Positions 8,344 to 14,486 of a DNA stretch of 14,486 bases are shown here, one piece after another (within the stretch, counting starts at the first letter, position 1; each line of letters begins with the position of its first letter). The stretch is from NCBI GenBank assembly GCA_013042165.1, contig JABDQT010000273.1, positions 1 through 14,486 on the forward strand, read 5' to 3'. Source of the DNA: Kiritimatiellales bacterium. Lineage in GTDB: Bacteria > Verrucomicrobiota > Kiritimatiellia > Kiritimatiellales > Pontiellaceae. Below the pieces are notes generated by a model that made no database searches, had not been told where the DNA came from, and saw only the letters and a program-made list of their open reading frames with translations. A program made the translations under genes and the position numbers.

Positions 8344-9138
8344 ATGTCCGAATCCGTAGCCATCATCATGCGTGCCAAAAACGAAATGCCGCAGGTGCGA
8401 CAGACCCTCGATATGCTCAGGAAACAAACCTTTACCGGGTTTGATTTTTTCGCGGTTGATTCCGGCTCAACCGACGGAACCCTCGAAGTCCTACAGGAAA
8501 ACTACAGCGAAATTGTACCGATTCCTCCTGATGAATATGTGCCCGGCAAGGTGCTGAACGACGCCATCGGACGCATCAACCACCCCGTCATCGTCTTACT
8601 CAACGCCGATGCAATTCCTCTATCCAATGACTGGCTCGAAAAACTGATTACTCCCGTGCGGGAAGGTTGCGTCGACGCAACCTTTTGTAAACAGACTGCC
8701 CGTCCGGATGCCCGATTCATCGTCGCCTATGATTACGAACGCGCCTACAATCCTTCGAAAATATCATCGGGATTCTTCTCGGCTGTCGCCTGCGCTTTCC
8801 GGCGTGAGCTTTGGCAGGCGCACCGTTTTCCAGAACAGGGTTATGCCGAAGATGCTGCATGGGCACGCGCCTGCATTGAAGATGGTGCCCGAATTCAACT
8901 CGTGGAAGATTCTGTCGTGGAACATTCGCACAACTACACGCTCGAAGAGCTGTACCGGAAACGCTTTCGCCAGGCACCGGCCCTGGGCGCGAAACCAACC
9001 ATCGGGAAACTGATGCGTGAGCTCCTTCGCGATCTTCTCCACGCCGCAGCCAAACTGAGGGTTCATACCATCCCCTACAATATCGCTTATCGCATCACGA
9101 TTCACCGTGCTGTTTATCGGGGGCTAAGGCCGCAATGA
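8344..9138 (+). CDS. GT2-family glycosyltransferase (GT-A fold)
   Basis: This 264-residue glycosyltransferase probably adds one sugar from a nucleotide-sugar donor to a growing surface glycan at the cytoplasmic face of the membrane. It starts with VAIIMRAKNE (family nucleotide-binding strand and R-x-K-N-E). Next come VDSGSTDGT (D39, D44), GKVLNDAI, and LLNADAIP with D89 in the place of the DxD metal-binding motif. The likely catalytic-base region is GYAEDAAWARAC, followed by VEDSVVEHSHNYT. This resembles rhamnosyltransferase-type GT2 enzymes, but the substrate cannot be assigned. There is no transmembrane helix; the C-terminus is basic. The start has no clear Shine-Dalgarno sequence and follows the response regulator by 6 bases, suggesting coupling. 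Its stop overlaps the next gene's start (ATGA). A 22-bp perfect palindrome lies inside the gene at 8663-8684. Confidence 0.9.
   Translation: MSESVAIIMRAKNEMPQVRQTLDMLRKQTFTGFDFFAVDSGSTDGTLEVLQENYSEIVPIPPDEYVPGKVLNDAIGRINHPVIVLLNADAIPLSNDWLEKLITPVREGCVDATFCKQTARPDARFIVAYDYERAYNPSKISSGFFSAVACAFRRELWQAHRFPEQGYAEDAAWARACIEDGARIQLVEDSVVEHSHNYTLEELYRKRFRQAPALGAKPTIGKLMRELLRDLLHAAAKLRVHTIPYNIAYRITIHRAVYRGLRPQ
8663..8684. repeat. 22-bp perfect palindrome inside the GT2 gene
   Basis: Each 11-base arm reads AAGGTTGCGTC on its own strand. In RNA it can fold as a 9-bp stem with a UCGA loop, followed by UUGU. In random sequence of this length a 22-bp perfect palindrome is expected about 0.003 times. It encodes part of the stretch EGCVDATF, with no obvious codon constraint. 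Confidence 0.85.
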
Positions 9139-10112
9139 ATAAATATACCGTCAAGGGCTCGGAAAAACTGGATGCGCAAATCGATGTGCATCTGGAGCAT
9201 ATTGCCAGAACGGTTGCGCCGCACTGCGATGCCATCATCCTGATGGGTGGTTATGGACGGGGTGAAGGCACTCCGCTGATCCATCCGGACGGATCCCAGT
9301 CCCCGTTCAACGACTATGACCTCGTCGTCATAGTCGACACCGTCAACTCGGCGGTAAAGCTCCATTTCCAGACGTTAGAACAACAGCTTTCGGCGGATCT
9401 CGGTCTCGCGGTCGACCTGTGCCCCTATGCAAAGCCGGAGCTCCCTACCCGCGAGTTTTCGCTGCTCAACTATGAAATGAAATACGGCCATATGGTGATT
9501 GCAGGAGAAGAAAACATCCTCGATGCCCTGCCGGCCTATCGCCACGGAGCGATCCCGCTCTCGGAAGGCGCCCGCCTGCTGCTTAACCGCGGGAAACTGC
9601 TGCTCGACGTCAAACGCCGGCTTTCCAGTTCCACGGCGCTGACCGGTGCGGAACGCACGGAACTGATCAAGTTTATCCACAAGGCCCTGCTCGCTTTCGG
9701 CGATGCCGCATTGCTAGCCGCCGGACAGTACGACATTTCCTATTCCGTGAAGAAGGACCGCATCCCGGACATTGGCAGCTGCCCTGAGCGCGAGTTTGTG
9801 ATCGAAGGCTACCAGAAGGCGGTCGAGCTGAAGGAGTGGGGCGACTTCCATGCCCTGGAATCTTTCGATATTGCCGCGGAGCTTCAACAGGTGACCGAGG
9901 TCTTCCTGCACTTCCTGCCATGGTATCGCAGTCAATACACGACGCGCGAGTGCTCCCCCCTCAAAGCCGTTGCGCTTAATCTGAAGTGGAACAAGAGGTT
10001 TAATATGCAGCATCCGCGTATCCGGCTTTACGATACGATCGTAGACCTGCTGCAGGATCAATCCGCCATGTCGCATGAGCGTTTTTATGAGTTGCAGCGG
10101 AGGTTTTCATGA
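9135..10112 (+). CDS. Minimal-fold nucleotidyltransferase domain protein with helical C-terminal half
   Basis: This 325-residue cytoplasmic protein is not assignable to a named enzyme. The N-terminal half has the full polymerase-beta-type nucleotidyltransferase signature: G38-G39 in LMGGYGRGEG, the acidic pair D60 and D62 in NDYDLVVIV, and a third strand acidic residue D94 in AVDLCPY. It should therefore bind metal and transfer a nucleotidyl or related phosphoryl group. The C-terminal half (about 140-325) looks all-helical, with an amphipathic stretch FIHKALLAFGDAALLAAGQY, like the substrate-binding helical domains of antibiotic or protein nucleotidyltransferases. The acceptor is unknown: small molecule, glycan or protein are all possible. 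The ATG at 9135 overlaps the GT2 stop by 4 bases, with TAAGG just upstream, and its own stop overlaps the phosphodiesterase start by 4 bases. These overlaps argue for a shared pathway. It is distinct from CCA-adding enzymes and GlnD in length and surroundings. Confidence 0.8.
   Translation: MNKYTVKGSEKLDAQIDVHLEHIARTVAPHCDAIILMGGYGRGEGTPLIHPDGSQSPFNDYDLVVIVDTVNSAVKLHFQTLEQQLSADLGLAVDLCPYAKPELPTREFSLLNYEMKYGHMVIAGEENILDALPAYRHGAIPLSEGARLLLNRGKLLLDVKRRLSSSTALTGAERTELIKFIHKALLAFGDAALLAAGQYDISYSVKKDRIPDIGSCPEREFVIEGYQKAVELKEWGDFHALESFDIAAELQQVTEVFLHFLPWYRSQYTTRECSPLKAVALNLKWNKRFNMQHPRIRLYDTIVDLLQDQSAMSHERFYELQRRFS
9311..9336. repeat. 10-bp inverted repeat over the nucleotidyltransferase active-site codons
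   Basis: The arms CGACTATGAC (9311-9320) and GTCATAGTCG (9327-9336) are perfect reverse complements with a 6-base loop. The left arm covers the catalytic D60-Y61-D62 codons. It may be a by-product of the Asp and Val codons used here. Confidence 0.7.
10097..10103 (+). promoter_or_regulatory. Ribosome-binding site of the phosphodiesterase gene
   Basis: GCGGAGG lies 5 bases before the ATG at 10109 and 8 bases before a second in-frame ATG at 10112. Spacing slightly favours the second ATG, which would drop one methionine and remove the 4-base overlap with the upstream gene. Confidence 0.6.
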
Positions 10113-11263
10113 TGAAGAAACCAAAGCTCAGCCTGTTCCTCTTCATCGATGCCTTTGGCTGGAAGGTGAAGCAGCGCCATCCGGATTTTCTGCGCGGGCT
10201 GATTCAGGACAGCAAGCCGCTTGAAACCATTCTGGGCTATTCGTCGGCCTGCGACCCTTCGATTATTTCCGGCCGCACCCCCGCCGAACACAAGCTCTGG
10301 TCGTCCTACTACTATGATCCTGACGGCTCCCCGTTCAAATGGACAGGGCCGCTCGCAATTCTGCCTGACTTTTTTTTTCGTCGCGGAAAAGTGCGCAGTC
10401 GCATGAGCAAATGGATCAGGAAACGGTGCGGCATTACCGGCTATTTCCAGCTCTATGCCGTGCCTTTCAAGCAGCTCCCGTTGTTCAACTATGCCGAACA
10501 AAAGCGCATCTGGGAACCGGGCGGCCTTCCGCAGGGCCAAACCATATTTGACCAGATGGTGGAAAAGGAAATCCCCTGCTATGTCCACGACAGCGACCTC
10601 GGCGATGAAAAACGTCTTGAAAATCTCCTGGAACATATTCAACGGCAGAGCATCGACTTTGCCTACTGCTCGCTCGGCCGGCTCGATGGCTTAATGCATG
10701 CCGTCGGCAACGACCATCCGGCTGTTGGCAAACTCATGCAGTGGTATGATGAACAGTTCCGTAAAGTGATTGCCCTTGCCGAAGAAAACTACGAGGAGGT
10801 CGCGTGGTATGTCTTCACCGACCACGGCATGCACAACGTCACTGAATCACATAATCTGGTCGCCGACATTGATGCGCTGGGACTGGAATGGAAGAAGGAC
10901 TATGTCGCCTTCTACGACTCCACCATGGCCCGCTTCTGGTTCCTTAGCGAGAATGCCCGTTCGATCATTGTCCAAAAGTTGAAGCACCATCCGAAGGGGT
11001 GCATCCTTTCCGATCGGGAACTGAAGGAATTCGGGGTGTGGTTTGAAGACGGTCAATATGGCGACCTCGTCTTCCTGATGAATTCCGGCATCCAGATTGT
11101 ACCGAGTTACATGGGTGCCAAACAGGTCAAGGGCATGCACGGCTACCATCCGGCCGACCCGGACTCCCTCGCCTCAATTTCCTCCAACCGCTCCATCCCT
11201 GGATCCATCACCAAAATCCAGCACATCCATCAACTCATGCTCAATGAACTAGGGCTAAACTAA
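10109..11263 (+). CDS. Alkaline phosphatase superfamily protein, type I phosphodiesterase/nucleotide pyrophosphatase-like
   Basis: This 384-residue predicted metal-dependent phosphoester hydrolase or phosphotransferase shows the whole superfamily set of metal and catalytic residues, in order: D14 (LFLFIDAFGW), nucleophile S45 or S46 (LGYSSACDPSIISGRTPAEH), D193 and H197 (GRLDGLMHAVG), D238-H239 (FTDHGMH) and H344 (KGMHGYHP). The DPSIISG-x-x-P-x-x-H context is typical of nucleotide pyrophosphatase/phosphodiesterases and separates it from sulfatases, which use C/S-x-P-x-R. The N-terminus (KPKLSLFLF) is the first beta strand rather than a convincing signal peptide, so I predict a cytoplasmic protein. 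The substrate is unknown; a sugar-phosphate, nucleotide-sugar or phosphodiester on a glycan would fit the neighbours. Translation is coupled to the nucleotidyltransferase (ATGA). A run of nine T (10370-10378) encodes D-F-F-F and could be a slippage site. Confidence 0.85.
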   Translation: MMKKPKLSLFLFIDAFGWKVKQRHPDFLRGLIQDSKPLETILGYSSACDPSIISGRTPAEHKLWSSYYYDPDGSPFKWTGPLAILPDFFFRRGKVRSRMSKWIRKRCGITGYFQLYAVPFKQLPLFNYAEQKRIWEPGGLPQGQTIFDQMVEKEIPCYVHDSDLGDEKRLENLLEHIQRQSIDFAYCSLGRLDGLMHAVGNDHPAVGKLMQWYDEQFRKVIALAEENYEEVAWYVFTDHGMHNVTESHNLVADIDALGLEWKKDYVAFYDSTMARFWFLSENARSIIVQKLKHHPKGCILSDRELKEFGVWFEDGQYGDLVFLMNSGIQIVPSYMGAKQVKGMHGYHPADPDSLASISSNRSIPGSITKIQHIHQLMLNELGLN

Positions 11264-11490
11264 TGGAGGAGCTGACGCCCGACCCCAAGCTCCTGGTTGA
11301 ACTGGCTCAAACGAAGATGCCGTTTGGGAAATATGCCGGACGACTGCTGATCGATTTGCCCGAACCTTATGTCGTATGGTTCAAACAGCAGGGATTCCCG
11401 GGCGGTAAGCTGGGGCAGCAGCTCGAAACCGTTTACGTTATCAAGGCCAATGGTCTCGAACATCTCTTCAACCCGTTCCGGAATAAATAA
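11263..11490 (+). CDS. DUF3820 family small protein
   Basis: This 75-residue soluble protein is of the DUF3820 family (Pfam name, from memory: putative quorum-sensing-regulated virulence factor). The signature is visible: MPFGKYAGRLLIDLPEPYVVWF, then QQGFPGGKLGQQL, then IKANGLEHLF. The whole protein is the domain, so it is full length. The molecular function is unknown in the family; the Pfam name should not be read as evidence for virulence here. The ATG overlaps the phosphodiesterase stop (TAATG), so it is translated from the same message, although family members also occur in unrelated contexts. It is the last gene of the coupled run; 72 bases separate it from bcp. Confidence 0.85.
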   Translation: MEELTPDPKLLVELAQTKMPFGKYAGRLLIDLPEPYVVWFKQQGFPGGKLGQQLETVYVIKANGLEHLFNPFRNK

Positions 11491-11562
11491 ACTAGGGATT
11501 TTCAAAACCTGCCCGATCGGACTATGCTCCGCATCATTATCCAGCCAAAGAAAGGAATCGAT

Positions 11563-12030
11563 ATGGAATCACTCGAAGGAAAGAAAGCCCCGGCATTCAC
11601 GCTGGAAGGCAGCGACGGGAAAAAACATTCGATCAAGGACTACCTTGGAAAAAGGGTCGTGATCTATTTTTACCCTAGGGACAATACGCCTGGCTGCACC
11701 AAGGAATCGTGTGGATTTCGCGACCTGAATAAACAGATCAGCGATCTGAACACGGTTGTGTTCGGGGTGAGCAAAGACAGCCTTAAGTCGCATGATAAAT
11801 TTATCGGTGACTTCAATCTTACGTTCACCCTGCTCTCGGATCCGGAAACCAAAATGATGGCCAAATACGGTGCGTGGGGCGAAAAGGTGCTTTACGGGAA
11901 AACCAGCATCGGTTGCATCCGCTCCACGGTCATCATCGATGAAAAGGGCAAGATCTTAAAGCACTGGCGCAAGGTCCCCAAGGCCGAAGCACATCCACAG
12001 AAAGTGCTGGAATATCTACAAGCTCTTTAG
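11563..12030 (+). CDS. bcp: Thioredoxin-dependent peroxiredoxin, Bcp/PrxQ type
   Basis: This 155-residue cytoplasmic peroxidase reduces hydrogen peroxide and organic hydroperoxides with electrons from thioredoxin. The active-site stretch YFYPRDNTPGCTKESCGFRD holds the peroxidatic C45 and the resolving C50, the same positions and 5-residue spacing as in E. coli Bcp, making it an atypical 2-Cys enzyme. The later FTLLSDPETKMMAKYGAWGEK and RSTVIIDEKGKI segments are also standard. The ATG at 11563 is preferred over an in-frame ATG at 11524 because AAAGGA lies 6-7 bases upstream and the family begins right there (ESLEGKKAPAFTL). In the 72-base gap upstream, TTTTCA and TATGCT with an 18-base spacer make a possible but weak promoter, so it may be expressed independently of the glycan genes. 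Confidence 0.95.
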   Translation: MESLEGKKAPAFTLEGSDGKKHSIKDYLGKRVVIYFYPRDNTPGCTKESCGFRDLNKQISDLNTVVFGVSKDSLKSHDKFIGDFNLTFTLLSDPETKMMAKYGAWGEKVLYGKTSIGCIRSTVIIDEKGKILKHWRKVPKAEAHPQKVLEYLQAL

Positions 12031-12084
12031 GTAGAATAATAGGCGTTGCCGGACGGAAAAAAACTGATAGGGAAGGAATAGATT

Positions 12085-12297
12085 ATGGTAAAAGTAAAAC
12101 TCTATACAGCCCTCACGCTGATTCTGCTGGTCCTGATTGTGGTTTTCCAAAACACGGAACCGGTTGAAACAAAATGCCTGTTTGTTACGGTCACGATGCC
12201 CCGGGCGGCGCTACTTGCCATCACCCTGCTCATCGGTATCGCAGCGGGCATGCTCCTGTCGCTCGGACTGGCAAAGAAGATCCACAAGAAGGACTGA
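12085..12297 (+). CDS. LapA-domain (DUF1049) small inner-membrane protein
   Basis: This 70-residue membrane protein has two predicted helices, about residues 7-22 (TALTLILLVLIVVF) and 41-62 (ALLAITLLIGIAAGMLLSLG), and a basic C-terminal tail (KKIHKKD) on the cytoplasmic side. Between them is the family signature QNTEPVETKCLFVTVTMPRA. In E. coli the related LapA works with LapB in controlling lipopolysaccharide synthesis, but this domain is widespread and no lapB is visible here, so I do not transfer that role. The start is supported by a GGAAGGA-type ribosome-binding site about 8 bases upstream. A gap of 54 bases follows bcp. The gene ends just before a strong terminator, so it is the last gene of the plus-strand run. 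Confidence 0.85.
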   Translation: MVKVKLYTALTLILLVLIVVFQNTEPVETKCLFVTVTMPRAALLAITLLIGIAAGMLLSLGLAKKIHKKD

Positions 12298-12325
12298 GCT
12301 TCTTTGCAGTGCGCTTGCACGAAAA

Positions 12326-12355
12326 AACGCCTTCCTGCTGAAGCGGGAAGGCGTT
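12326..12355. terminator. Bidirectional rho-independent terminator
   Basis: A perfect 10-bp stem, AACGCCTTCC paired with GGAAGGCGTT, has a 10-base loop. T-rich sequence (TTTATCTTT) follows on the plus strand, and a run of six A (12322-12327) gives T6 on the minus strand. It lies between the convergent ends of the LapA-domain gene and ilvC and can stop transcription from both sides. Confidence 0.88.
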
Positions 12356-12378
12356 TATCTTTAATCGCGCAGTGCTGA

Positions 12379-13851
12379 TTAGAGCGATTTCATGTTTTGC
12401 ATCGCCTGACGAAGTTCTTCGCCGATGACTTCCACATCGTGGTAGCGGATTTCGGCGTTAACTTCGACCAGCTTCCTGTTGTCGACAGCGTAGTCGGTCA
12501 GCTCGAGGCCTTTACCAATCACGTCGGTGCCGATGCCGGCCATGAAGTCCTTCAACAGCGGCACGCAGGCATGGGCGAAGAGATAGCATCCGTATTCGGC
12601 CGTGTCTGAAATCACCCGGTTCATCTCGTAGAGCTTCTTGCGGGCAATCGTATTCGCGATGAGCGGCGTTTCGTGCAGGGATTCATAGTAGGCGGACTCG
12701 GGCTTGATGCCGACTTCAACCATGGCTTCGTAAGCCAGCTCCACGCCGGCTTTGACCATAGCCACCATCAGGATGGCTTTGTCGAAGAACTCCTGCTCGT
12801 TGATCACCGCATCGGTGGCCGGCGTCTTTTCAAACTCGGTTGCCCCGGTTTCTTCACGCCAGGTCAGCAGCTTCACGTCGTCGTTCGCCCAGTCCTCCAT
12901 CATCAGACGGGAAAACTCGCCGGTGATGATGTCGTCCATGTGCTTTTCGAACAGCGGACGCATGATCAGCTTGAGATCGTCGGCCAGATCGAAGGCTTTC
13001 AGCTTTGCCGGGTTGGAGAGGCGATCCATCATATTGGTGATGCCGCCCTGCTTGAGGGCTTCAGTGATGGTTTCCCATCCGTACTGGATCAGCTTGACCG
13101 CCCAGCCGGTATCGATGCTGTTTTCCTTCATCTTGTCGAAGCAGAGCAGTGCTCCGGCCTGAAGCAGCCCGCAGAGAATGGTCTGCTCGCCCATGAGATC
13201 GGATTTTACTTCCGCAACAAAGTCGGACTCCAAAACGCCGGCGTGATGGCCGCCCTGCGCCACGGCAAGGGCCTTGGCCAGTTCCATGCCGTCGCCATTC
13301 GGATCGTTTTCGCGGTGACAGGCGATCAGTGTGGGAACACCGAAGCCGCGCTTGTATTCTTCGCGCACCTCCGAGCCGGGGGATTTCGGCGCAACCATGA
13401 TAACGGTCAGGTCCTTGCGGATGAGCGTGCCTTCTTCAACGATGTTAAACCCGTGGGCATAGGAAAAGACCGCACCCTGCTTCATCAGCGGCACCACGGT
13501 TTCCACCACATTGGTATGCTGCTTATCGGGCGCAAGGTTCATCACAATGTCGGCGGTCGGCAGCATATCCTCGTAGGTGCCGACTTTGAAGTCGTTTTCC
13601 GAAGCGTTCAGAAAGGACTGACGCTTTTCGGTGATCGCCGCTTCACGCAGCGTGTAGGACACATCGAGGCCGCTGTCGCGCATATTGAGCCCCTGGTTGA
13701 GTCCCTGTGCACCGCACCCGACAATGACAATCTTCTTGCCTTTGGCATAGTCGCAACCGTTTGCGAATTCCGAGGCATCCATGAAGCGGCAGGTTCCAAG
13801 CTCTTCGAGCTTCGTACGCATCGGAAGCGTATTAAAATAATTCTGACCCAT
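12379..13851 (-). CDS. ilvC: Ketol-acid reductoisomerase (NADP+), class II
   Basis: This 490-residue cytoplasmic enzyme converts acetolactate or acetohydroxybutyrate, using NADPH and Mg, to the dihydroxy acids of the valine, leucine and isoleucine pathway. It is the long, double-knotted-domain class II form (about 490 residues, as in E. coli). The Rossmann motif IVGCGAQG (G45, G47, G50) is present. H133 and the metal ligands D218 and E222 ([13 protein letters not shown]) match E. coli H132, D217 and E221 shifted by one. Cofactor-loop residues R69, A72, R77, S79 and Q111 match the E. coli NADPH-specific set. The duplicated C-terminal domain continues with [20 protein letters not shown]. The ATG at 13851 is chosen because AAGGAG lies 7 bases upstream and the next residues (GQNYFNTL) match the family start; an in-frame start at 13875 would precede that site. 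It is divergent from the ilvY-like gene. Confidence 0.97.
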   Translation of the reverse strand: MGQNYFNTLPMRTKLEELGTCRFMDASEFANGCDYAKGKKIVIVGCGAQGLNQGLNMRDSGLDVSYTLREAAITEKRQSFLNASENDFKVGTYEDMLPTADIVMNLAPDKQHTNVVETVVPLMKQGAVFSYAHGFNIVEEGTLIRKDLTVIMVAPKSPGSEVREEYKRGFGVPTLIACHRENDPNGDGMELAKALAVAQGGHHAGVLESDFVAEVKSDLMGEQTILCGLLQAGALLCFDKMKENSIDTGWAVKLIQYGWETITEALKQGGITNMMDRLSNPAKLKAFDLADDLKLIMRPLFEKHMDDIITGEFSRLMMEDWANDDVKLLTWREETGATEFEKTPATDAVINEQEFFDKAILMVAMVKAGVELAYEAMVEVGIKPESAYYESLHETPLIANTIARKKLYEMNRVISDTAEYGCYLFAHACVPLLKDFMAGIGTDVIGKGLELTDYAVDNRKLVEVNAEIRYHDVEVIGEELRQAMQNMKSL

Positions 13852-13858
13852 TTGAGTT

Positions 13859-13864
13859 CTCCTT
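13859..13864 (-). promoter_or_regulatory. Ribosome-binding site of ilvC
   Basis: On the minus strand this reads AAGGAG, 7 bases before the ATG at 13851. It is a consensus site and rules against the longer start at 13875. Confidence 0.8.
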
Positions 13865-13960
13865 GGTTGTTTCAAAGGGGCGGAAGCTATCCTAAATCTA
13901 ATATTGCGTAAATTGATTTATTCTGCATACTATATTGCTGTTTTCGAAATAACGATGCGT
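13865..13960. promoter_or_regulatory. Divergent ilvC/ilvY control region with candidate LysR-type operators
   Basis: This AT-rich gap between the divergent genes must hold both promoters. It contains the inverted repeat TAAAT-TG-ATTTA (13909-13920), a second partial dyad GCA-N8-TGC (13925-13938), and two copies of ATATTGC (13901-13907 and 13932-13938). Such paired dyads fit an IlvY-type regulator binding between its own gene and ilvC, with acetolactate-type inducers known in E. coli. I could not identify convincing -35/-10 boxes, so the exact promoters are not assigned. Confidence 0.5.
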
Positions 13961-14486
13961 ATGAATACCGATGCCCTGCAATCATTCATCAAAACGGCGG
14001 AGCTGCTCCATTTTGGAAAGGCGAGCCAGGCCTGTAATCTGAGCCCGTCGGCCTTGACGCGCACCATCCAACGACTCGAAGAGGAGGTGGGGCAAGCCCT
14101 GTTCCTGCGCGACAACCGCAGTGTGGCGCTGACGGACGCCGGCCGCAAGCTGCTGCGGTATGCCCGAATGACCGTGAAGGATTGGCAGGAGTTTCAGGAA
14201 TCGCTCCCATCCGACCAGGCGGTATCCGGAACGCTTTCGCTGTATGCCTCGATCACAGCGGTCTACAGCCTGCTGCCCAAATTATTGGAGGCTTATCGTA
14301 CGGCCTATCCCGATGTTCAGCTTGAGTTGACCACCGGAGCTGCCGACAAGGCTATTGAAGAGGTCCTGAGCGGGGAAATCGATCTGGCGGTTGCCGCCCT
14401 GCCCGACCAAAAGCATCCACGCATCGAGTTTTTGCCGCTGGCCGAAACCCCGCTGGTATTCATTGCGCCAAAGGAAGCCGGGTCTG
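13961..14486 (+). CDS. ilvY: IlvY-like LysR-family transcriptional regulator (5' part)
   Basis: The N-terminal 175 residues of a LysR-type activator are present; the gene runs off the right edge. A winged helix-turn-helix covers about residues 3-62 (FIKTAELLHFGKASQACNLSPSALTRTIQRLEEEVGQALFLRDN), with a linker helix and the start of the periplasmic-binding-protein-like effector domain from about residue 90 (GTLSLYASITAVYSLLPKLLEAY). It resembles E. coli IlvY from memory (HFG, LSPSALTR, QRLEEE-GQ-LF-RDNR, SVTAAYSHLP), and its divergent position next to ilvC supports the name. IlvY activates ilvC when acetolactate or acetohydroxybutyrate is present. Start: ATG 13961 aligns with the E. coli start; ATG 13955, two codons upstream, is equally possible, and neither has a clear Shine-Dalgarno sequence. 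Confidence 0.88.
   Translation, partial: MNTDALQSFIKTAELLHFGKASQACNLSPSALTRTIQRLEEEVGQALFLRDNRSVALTDAGRKLLRYARMTVKDWQEFQESLPSDQAVSGTLSLYASITAVYSLLPKLLEAYRTAYPDVQLELTTGAADKAIEEVLSGEIDLAVAALPDQKHPRIEFLPLAETPLVFIAPKEAGS

Noticed and set aside
9135..10112. Reading the nucleotidyltransferase as a CCA-adding enzyme, GlnD or a toxin-antitoxin MNT gene
   Set aside because: It lacks the RNA-binding or HD/ACT regions of the first two, is much longer than MNT antitoxins, and has no small HEPN gene beside it.
10109..11263. Reading the phosphodiesterase as a sulfatase
   Set aside because: There is no C/S-x-P-x-R sulfatase signature; the nucleophile region is SSACDPSIISG, as in phosphodiesterase/nucleotide pyrophosphatase relatives.
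11524..11562. Upstream ATG for bcp
   Set aside because: It has no ribosome-binding site and adds 13 residues not seen at the start of this family; the ATG at 11563 has a good site.
12673..13911. Long 412-codon open frame on the plus strand opposite ilvC
   Set aside because: It is a mirror of the ilvC coding sequence, rich in H, G, F and V as such shadows are, with no recognisable domain; ilvC on the other strand is certain.

Overview
The window looks like a piece of a Gram-negative bacterial chromosome of moderately high GC, densely coded with short intergenic gaps. Evidence for a Gram-negative cell is the rodA/rng elongation and RNA-processing pair, a sensor kinase with a predicted periplasmic solute-binding domain, and the long class II form of ketol-acid reductoisomerase with a divergent ilvY regulator. 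The order does not match E. coli overall. My guess is a non-model Gram-negative lineage such as the PVC group or the former deltaproteobacteria, but this is low-confidence inference. No rRNA, tRNA, CRISPR array, insertion sequence or phage gene was found.

Bases 1-11490 form one long run of plus-strand genes with gaps of 0-72 bases and several overlapping stop/start codons. It begins with the 3' end of rodA (peptidoglycan elongation), then rng (RNase G), a GT4 glycosyltransferase, a very large sensor histidine kinase (periplasmic SBP domain, five PAS domains, one GAF, HisKA, HATPase), and two response regulators without DNA-binding output. These are followed by a tightly coupled GT2 glycosyltransferase, minimal-fold nucleotidyltransferase and alkaline-phosphatase-superfamily phosphodiesterase, and a small DUF3820 protein. 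The GT2-NTase-phosphodiesterase set, sitting directly behind a signalling module whose regulators have no DNA-binding domain, is the most interesting part. It could be a surface-glycan or phosphodiester-modification system controlled through protein contacts. That is a hypothesis from gene order and motifs only.

Bases 11491-12365 hold housekeeping genes: a Bcp-type peroxiredoxin with both active cysteines and a small two-helix LapA-domain membrane protein, closed by a strong bidirectional terminator.

Bases 12379-14486 hold the branched-chain amino acid locus: ilvC on the minus strand and a divergent ilvY-like LysR regulator running off the right edge, with a roughly 110-base AT-rich control region between them. 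This is the classic IlvY-activated ilvC arrangement.

Other structures of note are a 22-bp perfect palindrome inside the GT2 gene, a 10-bp inverted repeat over the nucleotidyltransferase active-site codons, a run of nine T in the phosphodiesterase gene, and a pair of equal-length 120-residue repeats flanking the GAF domain in the kinase.
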